NCBI GenBank assembly: GCA_037349105.1
Contig: JAYJMM010000068.1
Location: forward strand, 558,001-622,000
Origin: Limnomonas spitsbergensis
Lineage: Eukaryota; Chlorophyta; Chlorophyceae; Chlamydomonadales
Direction of reading: 5' to 3'
Length of the DNA stretch: 64,000 nt
How positions within the stretch are numbered: position 1 is the first letter of the stretch; each line of letters opens with the position of its first letter. The position numbers and the translations under genes are program-made. Positions 23,353 through 34,134 of this stretch are shown here, piece by piece. The notes below the pieces were generated by a model. The model saw only the letters and a program-made list of their open reading frames with translations. It had not been told where the DNA came from and ran no database searches.

Positions 23353-24492
23353 GCGTATCCCACCCCTGCTTGGCCGCGAGGGCGCCCCACTGATCAGAAG
23401 GGAGAAGAGAAGAAACTAAAAAGGAGGCAAACAACAACAACAACAACAAAAATAAGGACCAAAAGAGAAGGCAGGAAAGGCCAACGACACCGGCCTCAGA
23501 ATCCCTGGAGACTAACCCTCAATAATGCCCACAACACTGTCCACAAAAGCAAGTGCGTCCCACCCATACTCAGCCTGGTACAACTGGTGGAAGTTAGTGG
23601 CAGCGCCCGGAGGACCTGCCCACCCCCAGTCCCGTAACTGCTCCCTGACACTAGGGCACTGGAAGCACACATGCAGCGCATCCTCTACCTGCTCGCTATC
23701 CCCCCGTGCCCAACACCGCTGGCAGTAGCGTGCCTGTCGCCGCTGACTGTTGCGCCGTCCTCTGGTATCAGCAGTGCTATATCGCGCCAAGCCACAGTCG
23801 CAAATTGATGCGCACACAAGCACACTCCCTTTGACTAGTGCGGCCCTTGGCATGCGCCAGCACGGCACCTGCCGTGGACTGGAACCAGGCGCGGTAGGTC
23901 GCCGCAGATCTGTGCTCGGTGGTAGGGTCCCTGGGGGCCCCACCGCCGCTTGCGTCCAGCCGTGCTTGCTCGTAGACTGCGTCAACCAGTGACAACACCT
24001 CTGTGACGGGTAGGCGCTGTAGGGCAGCTGCTGCCTCGCGCAAGGTGGGGGTGGCTGCCCCCCGCTCCAGCTCCTCTATTGCACCCAGCAGATCAGAGCA
24101 CCAGGTGCGGCCGCCAGTGCCCTGGCTGATTGCAAACAGCATATCTGCTGCCATGGCTTGAGCCATGAGAGGGCTGTATTGTTGTGCCTCCGGTGCCACC
24201 GCTGCATTGTAGAAGCGGAGGATATGTGCCCACCAGTCTCGCTGTAGTGGCTGGAGCTGCAGCTCTCTCAGGACTCCCCAACTGGCGGCTGATGCAGGTA
24301 GCCCCGCAGCCTGGCGTAGGTGCTGAAGCAAGCTGGACTGCATTTTGCTGGAGAGACATTGCCGCGGCCGAAGGTGGCTGGTGGCCCACACCACGTCGCC
24401 GTAGTTGGCCGCAGGCGCTGCGTACACAGCTGCCAGCCTGATGCGGGTTGGAAGATGGCGCCTTAGGCCCACCTTGGCTGCCACGCGGCGAA
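23353..24492 (-). pseudogene. second, near-identical copy of the 13.5 kb LINE, 5'-truncated
   Basis: Reads like 14050-15190 with only scattered substitutions. Its 235-codon frame (24484-23777) and overlapping 157-codon C-terminal frame (23985-23512) match the first copy, including the same terminal ...LWLGAI stop and the same Cys/His module. Homology starts at GTTCGCCGC (about 24492), so the whole RT palm is missing: a classic 5' truncation. The high identity implies recent retrotransposition of this family. No target-site duplication could be seen. Confidence 0.85.
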
Positions 24493-24641
24493 CGCCATAG
24501 AGCAGTTCACAACTTGCTGTCTTTCTTCCTGTTTCTCAGCACTAGCTGTGCCCTGTTTGCTATAGTTTTGCTTGCTGCACAAAATCTGCAGTATGCTACT
24601 CGGCTGCCTTACAAGGAACATGTCCGCGTTCCAACCACTGT

Positions 24642-24800
24642 CCCTGTGTTACAATCTTGTCCCTGTGGTTGCCAGATTGTGCGTCCTACCGCACCCCGCC
24701 CCTAGACGTAATGTGACGTGTAGACCAGTCCGCAGCTCTGGTAACACCCTGCCTCCCTGGTGGAATTGCGCATTATCCATTGTCCATTTTGTCCTTGTTG
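24642..24800 (-). repeat. dispersed repeat, copy 1 (pair with 44865-45000)
   Basis: The minus strand reads GACAAAATGGACA, CAGGGTGTTACCAGAGCTGC, GACTGGTCTACACGTCAC and GGGGCGGGGTGCGGTAGGAC. These match 44865-45000 at about 80%. A shorter related piece (GTCACGTCAAGGGGCGGGG) is at 25245-25300. Confidence 0.7.
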
Positions 24801-25330
24801 CATGGCCCGAAGTGCCATGGCCGATCAATGGCCTGACTATTGTCTTGTGTGATGTATGCAACGAGCGAAGTGTATTATGTGGTCAGTAATTTTGCTTTGA
24901 AATCTCCTCGCTTGCAGATTTGGAATCACCTCCGAGCGAAAAAGATATCAACGTAGAAGGACAATTGGGGCAAGCCGTCGACGCGCTAGAGGCTCTATTC
25001 CTTTTTAATGTACTGCAGTTGTGATGTGTATGACTCTATGGATGACATACCGGTAGTTGGTATGCCAGCTCACCCTCGCCAATTCCACGTGTGCCCGGAA
25101 TGGCACGCGAGTGTGGCGCATACGTGTCTGTTAAGTGCCATATTTTGCATTGCTCCTATTTCGTCATAACCTTGGACTGAAATTGCGTATTCCTTTGCGC
25201 ATGCTGACATATGTCGGTCTCGGAGCTAAATGCGTATGCGTCATACGTCACGTCAAGGGGCGGGGTTCGGCAGGACGCACTGTTTGACCAATGCAAAAAT
25301 ACTTTGCAACAAAGCTCCGACAGCGTGGAC
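24800..25330. other. no gene; end of short repeats
   Basis: Non-coding apart from the short GGGGCGGGGTTCGGCAGGAC motif shared with 44960-44980. Confidence 0.45.
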
Positions 25331-25374
25331 AACTTCGTCTTGCTTTCTAAATCTCCATCGCCGTCATCTTTCTT

Positions 25375-26330
25375 TCTTCAGGGATCTCCTGAAGGGGAGA
25401 CTGATGAAAATAACCCCGGGGATCTTCACACGTTTCCCGGGGGCTTCCTATTGATGCCTTCTCTTTTTCCTTTAAACCCGGGAATCTTTGCTCCTTTGGG
25501 GGGCTGCTTTCTTTCGGGTGCGAACAATCTGTAGCGTGTCAGTGCGATTGCGCTTAGTGTGCGATAACATTTCATGGCAACGGCAGGTGTCGAACTCACG
25601 ACCTTTGCCAGACCAGTCTCATCGACGCGTGGCGAACAGCGACAGACACCCGTACGGCATTATTCACGGGCGGTTAGTTTGGGTGGGTGGCCGGCGAGAG
25701 ATATCTTTAGCGCGAATCGCATAGCGGCCTTTCCTAACGGATCGCATGGTTTGCTTTATCTTTTCGGATACATATCGCCTACACTCTGGCTACATGAGAA
25801 TCGCATTCATTGTTGTGCTTCCTTACGGTTCGTGAAATTACCGTTTGCGCTGACGGTGCAAATTGCGCGCAATTTACTAAGACCCCCCTGAACCGCAATC
25901 ACCGAAAGTTGCTTGCGGCATAACCACAGACGAAACCCTGGTGACGGACTGCAAATGGGGTTTTCGGCTTGAAACCTACCCGCCAATTGACGAAAAATCG
26001 CGACATTATTACGTGGAAGTTGTTCTGATCGCCACGATATCTACCTACGAGGTGACGGACCACGATGTGCAACTTCCCACCTCGGAAAATTTATGATTGA
26101 TGTCCCCAAAAGCTAGAAGTCCACCAGGACGTGCTTGCGGTCTAGATTACAGCTCGCTCTTAACTGCGTGCAAGCATCAAATCCGTACTTGCGCGCAATA
26201 ACGGGTTACGCCGTAATTGACCGTAATTACTTACACATAAAACGGATTACGGCGTAATCGCACAGCACTGATCACATTGTTAATGCGCTTCTTTTAATCG
26301 AGGTCGCGCTTGCGGCGGAAGACTACGTAG
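25375..26330 (+). repeat. composite repeat R1, copy a (interrupted by a MITE)
   Basis: Begins GGGATCTCCTGAAGGGGAGA. It runs through TGTCAGTGCGAT and GCCGGCGAGAGATATC to CATATCGCCTACACTC, is broken by the MITE at 25808-26270, and resumes with GTTAATGCGCTTC up to GGCGGAAGACTACGTAGCAA. The same order appears inverted at 30110-30830 and 35510-36210. It has no coding capacity. A B-box-like GTTCGACACC occurs on the minus strand near 25590, but no complete tRNA-like head could be folded. Confidence 0.75.
25808..26270 (+). mobile_element. hAT-like MITE M1, copy 1
   Basis: The right end GCACAGCACTG mirrors the left end CATTGTTGTGC (9 of 11 after inversion; the other copy at 40628-41092 has a perfect pair). 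It is flanked by ATCGCATT (25800-25807) and ATCACATT (26271-26278), an 8-bp target duplication with one mismatch. The homologous uninterrupted repeat at 30225-30232 carries a single ATCACATT (minus strand), an empty site. Internal sequence has several GTAATTACGG-type words and no open frame. Confidence 0.85.
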
Positions 26331-26359
26331 CAACCCTGTATTGCCGTTGGAACTGCCCT

Positions 26360-27616
26360 GTCCAAATTATTTTCCCTCGTCTTATTGCAGCGTCTTGATT
26401 CTTGGGCAGAAAGTCAGGGTTTCAGAGCCGATGGCCAGGCAGGTTTTCGGCATGGACGGGGAACACCTGATAATGCTTTCATTTTTAACCACATTATTGA
26501 AAAATACCATACGGAGAAAAAAAAGATTTTTGCTGCTTTCATTGATTTTAGGAAGGCATATGACTGCATTGACAGAGATTTACTGTGGCGGAGTTTACAG
26601 AGCATGGGCGTGCACGGCCGGATTTTAGAAAGTTTGAAGGAGATGTATCAGGATGTAAAAAACCGTGTACGGGTTGGTGGTAAACTGGGAGATAGTTTCT
26701 CCCCCTTTATGGGTGTTAAACAAGGAGACCCGCTGTCCCCTCTATTGTTTGGCCTATTTATCGACCGTTTCGAGAAGTTTGTCGCAAGTGAGTGCCCTGA
26801 TATTGGCGCCCGTCTTTCACATGCTTTGGTCAGAGTTTTACTTTATGCTAATGATCTGGTGTTATTCGCTGAATCGCCGGATGATCTGCAAAAACTTCTT
26901 GATGCTCTCCATATTTTTTGTTGCCACAATGCCTTGACAGTCAATATAAAAAATCTGAAGCAGTTGTTTTTAACCAGAAATATTGCCGTCATTTGGCATC
27001 TCTGTCTTATGACGGAACCGTTCTTGAAATTAAGCCTTTTTTCATCTACTTGGGTATGTTATTTGATGCGGCAGAGGGTATGAAGGGAGCAGGTAGACGT
27101 TGTGTCAACAAGGGGAGGGCAGCTTTGTATGCCATGGTCCGGAGATGTCATGAGCTTGACATACACAATGTTCACATTAAATGTCATCTTTTTGACTCTT
27201 TGGTGAAGCCTATTCTGTTTTATGGTTTTTAAATTTGGGGACCAGGTCTCCTTGCGAAAGGAGTCGGCTTGATAGATACTGGTTTCTCTAGAGATTTGGA
27301 GGTAATTCACAAGAGTTTCCTTAGGCAGTGTCTGGGTCTTCGCAAGTCTGTGGCCGAGTATGTTCTCATGAGTGAACTGCACCGTGAACCCCTTATCTTA
27401 AGTCTTTTTCAGCAGCTTTTTTACCTTACTTTCCATCATTTCCTAGAGGACGAGGATGGGGCCATGAAACAGTACGCAAATGGAGTGTGGGGCAAACTAA
27501 ATGCAGCGGATTCTGCATATGTGTTCTGGAAGAAATTTGGTTGTTTTATTTTTCAGTGTATGATGAAAAGAGAGAATCATCTCAAAACTTTGCCAAAATT
27601 CCTGTCTCCCCCCTAA
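26360..27616 (+). pseudogene. reverse transcriptase of a second LINE clade, inactivated
   Basis: Frame 26385-27083 holds FRADGQAGFRHGRGTPDN, motif A FIDFRKAYDCIDRDLLW, motif B GVKQGDPLSPLLFGLFI and motif C VLLYANDLVLF, in which the first catalytic Asp of YADD has become Asn. A shift near 26945 moves the reading to 26918-27232 (KKSEAVVFNQ, FFIYLGMLFD, thumb-like KPILFYGF), ending in a stop. The reading resumes at 27269-27616 (SRDLEVIHKSFLRQCLGLRK) to TAA. At least two frame breaks plus the active-site change mark a dead copy. It is clearly distinct from the LINE at 13.5/24 kb and retains motif A, which those copies lack. No endonuclease domain is visible upstream. Confidence 0.85.
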
Positions 27617-27875
27617 CTCTCTAAGCGGTGCTCAATCGAACTCTTTTGCACCCACGTCATGTTTTATGGCTGGGGCTTATCTTCTGCACTATGGGGTTCA
27701 TTCCCACCCCACTGTCGTGGTTGTGTGCTAGTTGCTTGCCCAGGGGGGTCACTGGTTTTCGCTTTCTGTCCTAGTGTATCAAGTGCATGTACCGGTTTAC
27801 GGGCACATGTCCCATGCATCAAGTGTGATGCTCTGTTGGACTGTAAAAACTTCACAAAACCCAGCCCGAGCATGC
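27617..27875 (+). repeat. short dispersed repeat downstream of LINE
   Basis: 27788-27862 repeats the ACCGGTTTACGGGCACATG / CCCATGCATCAAGTGTGATG / TGGACTGTAAAAACTTCAC module also present at 16595-16672. The rest is unremarkable. Confidence 0.6.
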
Positions 27876-27879
27876 GGAG

Positions 27880-28110
27880 CGTCACCAGTCGTTTGTGTGC
27901 GTTGGGTGGTTGGCCGACGAGAGATATCATCGCCTTGCAACGCATACACCTGCGCATACATTACAAAAGCTTTTCGAATGCATATCGCCTACACTCGACG
28001 TTTAGTACATTCGAAGCACATTGGTATCCGCTTCCTTTAATCGAAGGTGCACTTGCGGCGGAAGACCAAGTATCAAGCCAGCCTGGTGCCAGCCAAGCGT
28101 CGACAGTCGT
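27880..28110 (+). repeat. R1 repeat module, solo copy d
   Basis: Contains GGTTGGCCGACGAGAGATAT, CATATCGCCTACACTCGACG and GTGCACTTGCGGCGGAAGAC, one ~220-bp R1 module in the plus orientation. Confidence 0.7.
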
Positions 28111-28202
28111 TCAGTAGGCATATAAGGTGTTGTCAGTCTGTTTTGTTTTTTGTTGGTGCTTTCTTTTTACTAGGCAAACTTTTTTTATAATCTCCCCTAA
28201 GA

Positions 28203-28258
28203 GCCCGTTTCAGATTGACCCTTGGAAAGTTGAAGGGTCATTCCAGGGTGAAACGGGC
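28203..28258. repeat. nested palindrome
   Basis: GCCCGTTTCA (28203-28212) pairs with TGAAACGGGC (28249-28258), and inside it TGACCCTT (28216-28223) pairs with AAGGGTCA (28233-28240). It may be two head-to-head transposon ends. Confidence 0.8.
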
Positions 28259-29220
28259 ACCCCGGAAAAGTGACGCCGCATCCTACTACACACGTCACGC
28301 CTCCAACCCGACGGATCATATTTACGAACGTCGTCAGTAGCCCAAGTGCCTCAGATTTTGAGGCCCGGGTATTCAGGATTTGGCGGGAGTGGTCATAGCG
28401 CTTTTAGGGTGGACTCCGTCCCCGAGACAAACGTCGCGTCAGGTCTGGCCCGTCTTGGAGGGATACGCGGCATCACACATTTTGTGCCACTTTGTATGTC
28501 TTGCCTACGTTCGGTTCGGTACTAGTTCACATCCCCTCCGAATGAATCATAACCGTGAATTGCCAAAACCAACGACTGAATCCTGGCCGCGAATCTCCCA
28601 AACAAAGCATGCGCCTTCCTACCTTCCGAAGGGCCCCTACGGGCCCCCGTACAGCCCCCCTACGGACCCCCAAAACCTACGGTCCCCCCAAATCCTACGC
28701 CCCCCCCCAAAGTACGGATATACTTGGATGCCGTACATTCGCCCTGGAAATCAGCTTTTTTTCCGGGCCCCTCCCCCCTCCTCGGAAAAAATCCGGGTGT
28801 TTTTATTGCCCACCTGGCATAATCCTTTGTAAGTTTAAATCGTCACGTTGATATAGCACGCGCATTGTAGTAGCTTCTTTACATGGTTCATCTGGGCGAC
28901 GCTGTGTGGACAAGCTGTAGGGGAGGTGATCGGTGCGACGATCTTGGGGTTGATCTTGGGCAAAGGGCGCATCAGAGAGGCTCAAGAGTCAAGATGCGCA
29001 GTTTCGAACGAATGGTTTGTAGAGGAGCTTCGCAAATTATGTCTATCCTCTTGCTCGACAGTGGAGCTCGGGAAATCCAAATGTGCGCGACATTAGCCGT
29101 ACAGAAAAAGGGACTCGCAATATTCTGTCACATGTGGTCAGTCGGAAACGACCACCCCGGAAGTTTCCCGGGGTCCATCGATCGATTTGCCTTGTTTCTT
29201 TCGGGGTCTGTCATAAACGG
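28259..29220. other. no gene; C-rich tandem block
   Basis: 28620-28720 contains repeated CCCCCC(T)ACGG words ending in CCCCCCCCCAAAGTACGG. A G-rich version on the opposite strand lies at 41100-41210. The rest shows nothing identifiable. Confidence 0.5.
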
Positions 29221-29231
29221 GTTGTAGGGGA

Positions 29232-29798
29232 GTGTTTCCACTGGCGATTCCTCATCCAACCGACTCGGATTAAGGACGCTGGAGGGGGCAGCCGACGGCA
29301 ACCAACGCGGATTAAGGTCGGCTTAAGCCTCAGAAAAACGAGGAACATGATACGCTTAATCCGAAAGTTAGATGCCGCCGAAGTTATGAGCTCGCAACGG
29401 TAAAGATCTTCAGACGCTATTGCAATTGCCGTTATTTTACTTGTCGGATAGAAAGGAGAGGCGGCACTTGTGGTGCAGAGATCGCAAATGTGCATAATCG
29501 GTGTGTAGAGAGTCGGTGCGTAATGGACGGCGACAGAGTTCCAAGCTTGTGCATTACAACGCGAACGGGCTAGTTCTCGCGTTTGAGGAGTTGCCTTCTG
29601 GACTTGCGAGACACCTAAGTCGTGCAAGCATGGGGCGACACTGCTAAGGCATGTAGCACCATTGTGCGGAATTTCGACCGCTTGATGTCGCCATGGAAGA
29701 GGATTTGCTCCATTTGAGGTCCGATCTGGATCGTGTAGGGGTACCGCGACAGCTGGCTGTAGCATTCGTTGGTTCCAGTCCGATTTCAGTGGAAACAC
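29232..29798. mobile_element. possible MITE with 12-bp inverted ends
   Basis: GTGTTTCCACTG (29232-29243) is mirrored by CAGTGGAAACAC (29787-29798). A third, direct, near-copy GTGTTTCCATTGGC lies at 29877. No convincing target duplication was found. The 210-codon frame on the minus strand inside it shows no domain. Confidence 0.35.
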
Positions 29799-30012
29799 CA
29801 AATGGATTAAGGAATCTTTCGCGGCCAACTGCATTTCAAACAACCCCGATTAAGGTATCCAAAATCGCCTAAGGTTGTGTTTCCATTGGCTGTTTTGACG
29901 TCAGAGTGGACTGCCAGGTAGGTGCCACCTACGCCACTCCGACGAAAACGTTTCCATTGGACGTTGAAGTCAATCCAATCGACGATTGGTTTCCCGACGC
30001 TTCTGCCGACAC

Positions 30013-30061
30013 GTCACCCAAAACCACTTCGGGTCCGAGACCCGAAGTGAGTTTGGGTGAC
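30013..30061. repeat. strong hairpin
   Basis: GTCACCCAAA...CACTTCGGGTC, a 3-base loop, then GACCCGAAGTG...TTTGGGTGAC: a nearly perfect 49-bp palindrome at the border of the R1 repeat copy b. Confidence 0.85.
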
Positions 30062-30109
30062 ATCCAGCCTAAAGGAGTTCCCTAAAAGAAGAAAACACAG
30101 TAGCCCAAA

Positions 30110-30830
30110 CCTAGTATGCAGACGCGACGGCTCGCGACGCTCGGCAGGCACGGGCGGGCTGGGTTGCTATGAATACGTAGTCTGCCGCCACAAGTGCGGC
30201 CTCGATCAAAATAAGCGCATTAACAATGTGATTGTAATTAAATCAACGTCGGGTGTAGGCGATATGCATTCATTCGAAAAGTTCTTGCACTCTATGCGTT
30301 GCGAGGCGATGACATCTCTCGCCGGCCCACCACCAAACCTAACCAAACGACTAGCGACGCTCGGCACGCAGGGGCGGGGTTGCTACGTAGTATGCCGCCT
30401 TAGGTGCGGCCTCCATCAAAATAAGCGAAATAGCATCGTGGTTCTATTGTACTCGAGTCGGGTGGTCACGATGTGTATTCGAAAAGCTATTTGTCTGCGT
30501 GGCGATGACGTCTTTCGCCTGACCACCGCTTAAGCTAACCGCCCGTGAGTGTTGCTGTACGGGTGTCAGTCAATATACTCGGTGGCTAAACTCTAAACCC
30601 GAATCGCCTAGCGCCGGCGAGCCCGATCATGCGGATGATGCAAGCTCGACACATGCCGTTGGCAGCAAGAGTTATTGTACACCATGCTTTATCGCACTGA
30701 CACGTTGCTGGTTGTTTGCACCCGAAGAAACAAACCCGAAATACAGCGAACACCCCCGGGGTTAAAGGAAAAGAAAATGAGCCAAATAAACCACCGGGAG
30801 ACATGCGAAGATCCCCAAGATCGTTCTGTT
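30110..30830 (-). repeat. composite repeat R1, copy b, with two tandem ~220-bp modules
   Basis: Minus-strand equivalent of 25375-26330 without the MITE. The module (CGACGCTCGGCA, GCCTCGATCAAAATAAGCGC, GGGTGTAGGCGAT, TCTCGCCGGCC) occurs twice in tandem (about 30125-30345 and 30346-30530), whereas copy a and the solo copy have one. Confidence 0.75.
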
Positions 30831-31329
30831 TACTCCCTTATTATCGTTGTTGCCATGGTTGACGAACTTCCTTCCCATCCTCCTCATTATCGTTATCGCA
30901 AAGAAGTCGGCGCAAATCTGGAAAAAGTCAACGCAAGCCCTTGTACAGTTTTTCCGCTCTGTTGGGATATAGCGCCGGCACTGTCACAGGTTGGTCGGAT
31001 ACAAATAGACAGAAGAACCAGGAGATTCGAGACAATAAGGTATAATTTTGACAGGCTGTTTATCTAAAGATTTGCTGTCCGCCGTTCCTGAACACATTCC
31101 GGATACAAGTGGAATTGCATTTCGGCATATTCAGCCCGCGTGGCTGAAGCCTCGCCCAACCAAATACATTCTCACTGGAACGTGTTCCGTCGAGCGCCCT
31201 AGTGGAATTCGGCCCACACACGATACATTGTTGGTAGGTCGTTACACTTCATTGGCGGGAAATCGAGCCAGCATTAGAAAGCCAGAGCTGTATAACACGC
31301 AGCACATGGTAGTGTTGGTCTAATGGATC
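30831..31329. other. no recognisable gene
   Basis: No feature supported. Open frames here continue from the R1 repeat and have no domain. Confidence 0.4.
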
Positions 31330-32280
31330 ATGAATACACGTATCACTTATGGTCGTTGTGGCAAGGTCCTCAAGCCAGCTGACCTTGTAAAGGTCGGACG
31401 CCACCAGAATAGGAGGGAGTGCATATCAGCTTCCGCGATACAACATGATTCGAAGCGGCAGAGAACGCTCGGGTTTGCTCCCGTTCCACCCCTATCTACC
31501 CCTGATGCTACCCCAGCTGAGCCAACACCTGCGAGCCCGCCAGCCTCTCCTTCTCCATCTCCGGTTGAGAATGAGGCAGTGAGGCCAAGTTCTGGCTTCT
31601 TTGCAACAGCGTGCCTTAGCAGCTTGAGCAGCGCCATGATCAGCATGGGTCATCAACAGCCAAGGATGTGCTGGTGGGCTGCATGGTGGCCGGATGTGGA
31701 AAGATGTTGAGAGGTTATCCGCTATGCGATTGCACGTCGCACGCCATACCTTGTTGGGCCAATGTGGCGCAACCTGTAGCTTGGAGCCTCATATTGATGA
31801 AGCATGGGGCATCTGAGGTGACGTGTGTGGAGACCGGGACTCTGGCATGTGCAAGGGCTCTGGAAAGGGCTCTAAAAACAGTATCGTGAAAGTCAGCTCC
31901 ACCTGCCCTCTGCACCACAAGATGGCATAAGCCTCAGCGCACAAGGTGTCAGCCACAAATCCTTGCACCAACAGGCCAGTGCCATGCCATGCATGAAGGA
32001 GAAGGTATCCGCCCGTCCCTGCTTGTGGGGTTGGAGCTATCACTACCTTGATCACATACTGACAGCCCATCCCGATCAGCAGCTGGCGGAGGCAGATTTG
32101 GCAAGATACGCGGTGACGGTGGAAGAACAAGAGGGAGTAGTGGACAAAGAGGTCCCGCAATGGGAGAGGAAGAAGGCAGTGAGGTAGCTCATGGCCAAGA
32201 TGAAGGCTGATGCCATCGCATTGCCACCGCCATCCAGGCCATCTGCATTCTGGAAACATGTGATCGCTAGCGATAAATAG
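31330..32280 (+). pseudogene. zinc-finger protein relic, copy 2
   Basis: Starts ATGAATACACG with CGKVLKPADLVKVG, resembling CLKVLKFTDNPVAL of the copy at 15590, followed by a Pro/Ser-rich linker. Near 31955 SATNPCTNRP is shared with copy 1. The 31963-32187 frame has WGWSYHYLDHILTAHPDQ against SYHFLDHMESAHPGQ. A premature TAG (32185-32187) interrupts it, but the reading continues in frame to PSAFWKHVIASDK and a second TAG at 32280, as in copy 1 after correction of its frameshift. Possibly the DNA-binding part of a transposase. Confidence 0.5.
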
Positions 32281-32660
32281 TCGGTAGTCAATAGCATGGC
32301 TGAGCTCAGTAACCAAATTGACGGTTGGCATGAATTGTGATCGCTAACGAGCATTAGTCAGTACGGTAATCAATCATGGCTGAGCACAGTACCGAAATTG
32401 TCGGTTATCATAAAGTGATATCACCTAACGAATTGAAATATACAAGTATAAGCGCGTTGCCGAGCTGATACAAATAGTATCCCTTACATGCCCTGTAATT
32501 TGAACTAGTAAAGTGCCCGAGGGGCTTTGACCTCTTGAAGAGCATGTTCAGCCATTATATGAGAGCATGTTCAGAATGGTGCATACCCGTTGGGCATTAG
32601 TGCTGAACGCTCGGTCGTGTGGGGCTGGTATTGGATGAGCAAGCTCAATTCCAAGTACCG
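32281..32660. other. no recognisable gene
   Basis: Short imperfect duplications (ATTGACGGTTGGCAT / ATTGTCGGTTATCAT, 32320 and 32398) but nothing identifiable. Confidence 0.4.
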
Positions 32661-32664
32661 AATC

Positions 32665-33553
32665 CCGTGGTAGCACTGAAATTTCCTGTGGCATCACTGA
32701 ATCACTTGGTAGCACTGAAAATCCCGCGGTATCTCAGAAACGCGTGACAGCGCAGAAGCCCGTGGCATCACTGAAAATCCCGTGGTATCCCTGAATCCCG
32801 TGGCATCACTGAATCCCGTGGTAGCACTGAATTCCGTGGTAACACTAAATCCCGTGGTAGCACTAAATGCCGTGGCGGCACTGACTCCGTGGCAGCACTG
32901 AATACCGTGGCATCACTGAATCCCGTGATAGCATTGTAGTCCCGTGGCAACAATGAATCCCGTGGCAGCATTGGATCCCGTGGCATCACTAAATCCAGTG
33001 GTAGCACTGAAAATCCAGTGGTATCTCTGAGTCCCGTGGCATCACTGAAAATCCTGTGGTATCCCTGAATCCCGTGGCAACACTGAATCCCGTGGTAGCA
33101 CTGAATCCCGTGGTAGCACTAAATCCCGTGGCAACACTGAATCCCGTGGTAGCACTGAATCCCGTGGTAGCACTAAATCCCGTGGCAACACTGAATGCAT
33201 TGGCAGCACCGGATCCCGTGACAGCACTAAATGCCGTGGTAGCACCGAAAGCCGTGGTTGCACTAAATCCCTTGGTAGCACTGAATCCCGTGGTTGCACG
33301 GAATCCCGTGGCAAATTGAATCCCGTGGCAAAACTGGATCCCGTGGCAGCACAGAATCCCGTGGTAGCACTGAATCCCGTGGTTGCACGGAATCCCGTGG
33401 CAAATTGAATCCCGTGGCAAAACTGGATCCCGTGGCAGCACAGAATCCCGTGGTAGCACTGGATCCCGTGGTAGCACTGAATCCCGTGGCAACACTGAAT
33501 CCCGTGACAAAACTGGATTCCGTGGTCGCACTGAATCCCATGGTAGTACTGAA
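32665..33553 (+). repeat. 18-bp minisatellite, main block (~48 units)
   Basis: The unit is ACTGAATCCCGTGGTAGC with frequent CAAC/CATC variants. A longer higher-order repeat is visible: the stretch with TTGCACGGAATCCCGTGGC at 33293-33360 is repeated at 33383-33450. Because 18 is a multiple of 3 the array has long spurious open frames on both strands. It resumes at 34043 after a MITE. Confidence 0.95.
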
Positions 33554-34042
33554 CAGGGACACAGGGGACGGGATACGGTATTACGTTACGTTACGGGCCT
33601 TTGGCACGATACGGGATTCATCACGACCCCCCCTTAAAAATCTCACATGCAATTCAGTCCCCCATAGCAATCTTGCATGGCTGCAAGCCAGCCCCCCATG
33701 TAGCGATCTTGCATGGCCCCCAAGTTACCCCCAAGGGTCGCCATTTATGCATGCAGTTTTATCATGCAGAATGCTAGTTTATGCAGATCTAAAAACTCGT
33801 CAAGGAGCATCACTGCGGCGCAATGTATCCATGCAAATCTGCAATGCACCAATCGCTCAGCCTCTTACTTATTACTATCGATGGCTGTGTCGCTATGTGG
33901 AATGTCAGGGCGGCAATTCCACACGTACCCTTAAAGTGTGGAATTCAGTCGGTGCACCGTAGTGGACCGTGTCGATACGTTACGCCACGATACGTTATGA
34001 AACGGGATTTTTGGCCAAAACGGGCCGTAACCTGTATCCCTG
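33554..34042 (+). mobile_element. hAT-like MITE M2, copy 1
   Basis: 489 bp with ends CAGGGACACAGG and CCTGTATCCCTG, flanked on both sides by GTACTGAA (33546-33553 and 34043-34050), a perfect 8-bp target duplication. It is inserted inside the 18-bp minisatellite, which continues on the other side. Subterminal ACGTTACG words are abundant. No transposase. Confidence 0.92.
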
Positions 34043-34128
34043 GTACTGAATCCCGTGGCATCACTGAGTCCCGTGGTATTACTGAATCCCGTGGTAGCAT
34101 TGAATCCCGTGGTAGCACTGAAACGAAA
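34043..34128 (+). repeat. 18-bp minisatellite, right remainder
   Basis: About five units of the TGAATCCCGTGGTAGCA type, the part of the array cut off by the M2 insertion. Confidence 0.9.
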
Positions 34129-34134
34129 TAGCCG

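Noticed and set aside
29211..29843. 210-codon minus-strand frame
   Set aside because: It spans a probable MITE and its flanks and has no recognisable motif.
30057..30533. 158-codon plus-strand frame
   Set aside because: It lies entirely in the R1 repeat and is not conserved as a frame in the other R1 copies.
32768..33962. Long frames such as repeated LNPVVALNPVA or ESRGSTESRGN
   Set aside because: The 18-bp period is a multiple of three, so all frames without a stop in the unit stay open; it is a minisatellite interrupted by a MITE.
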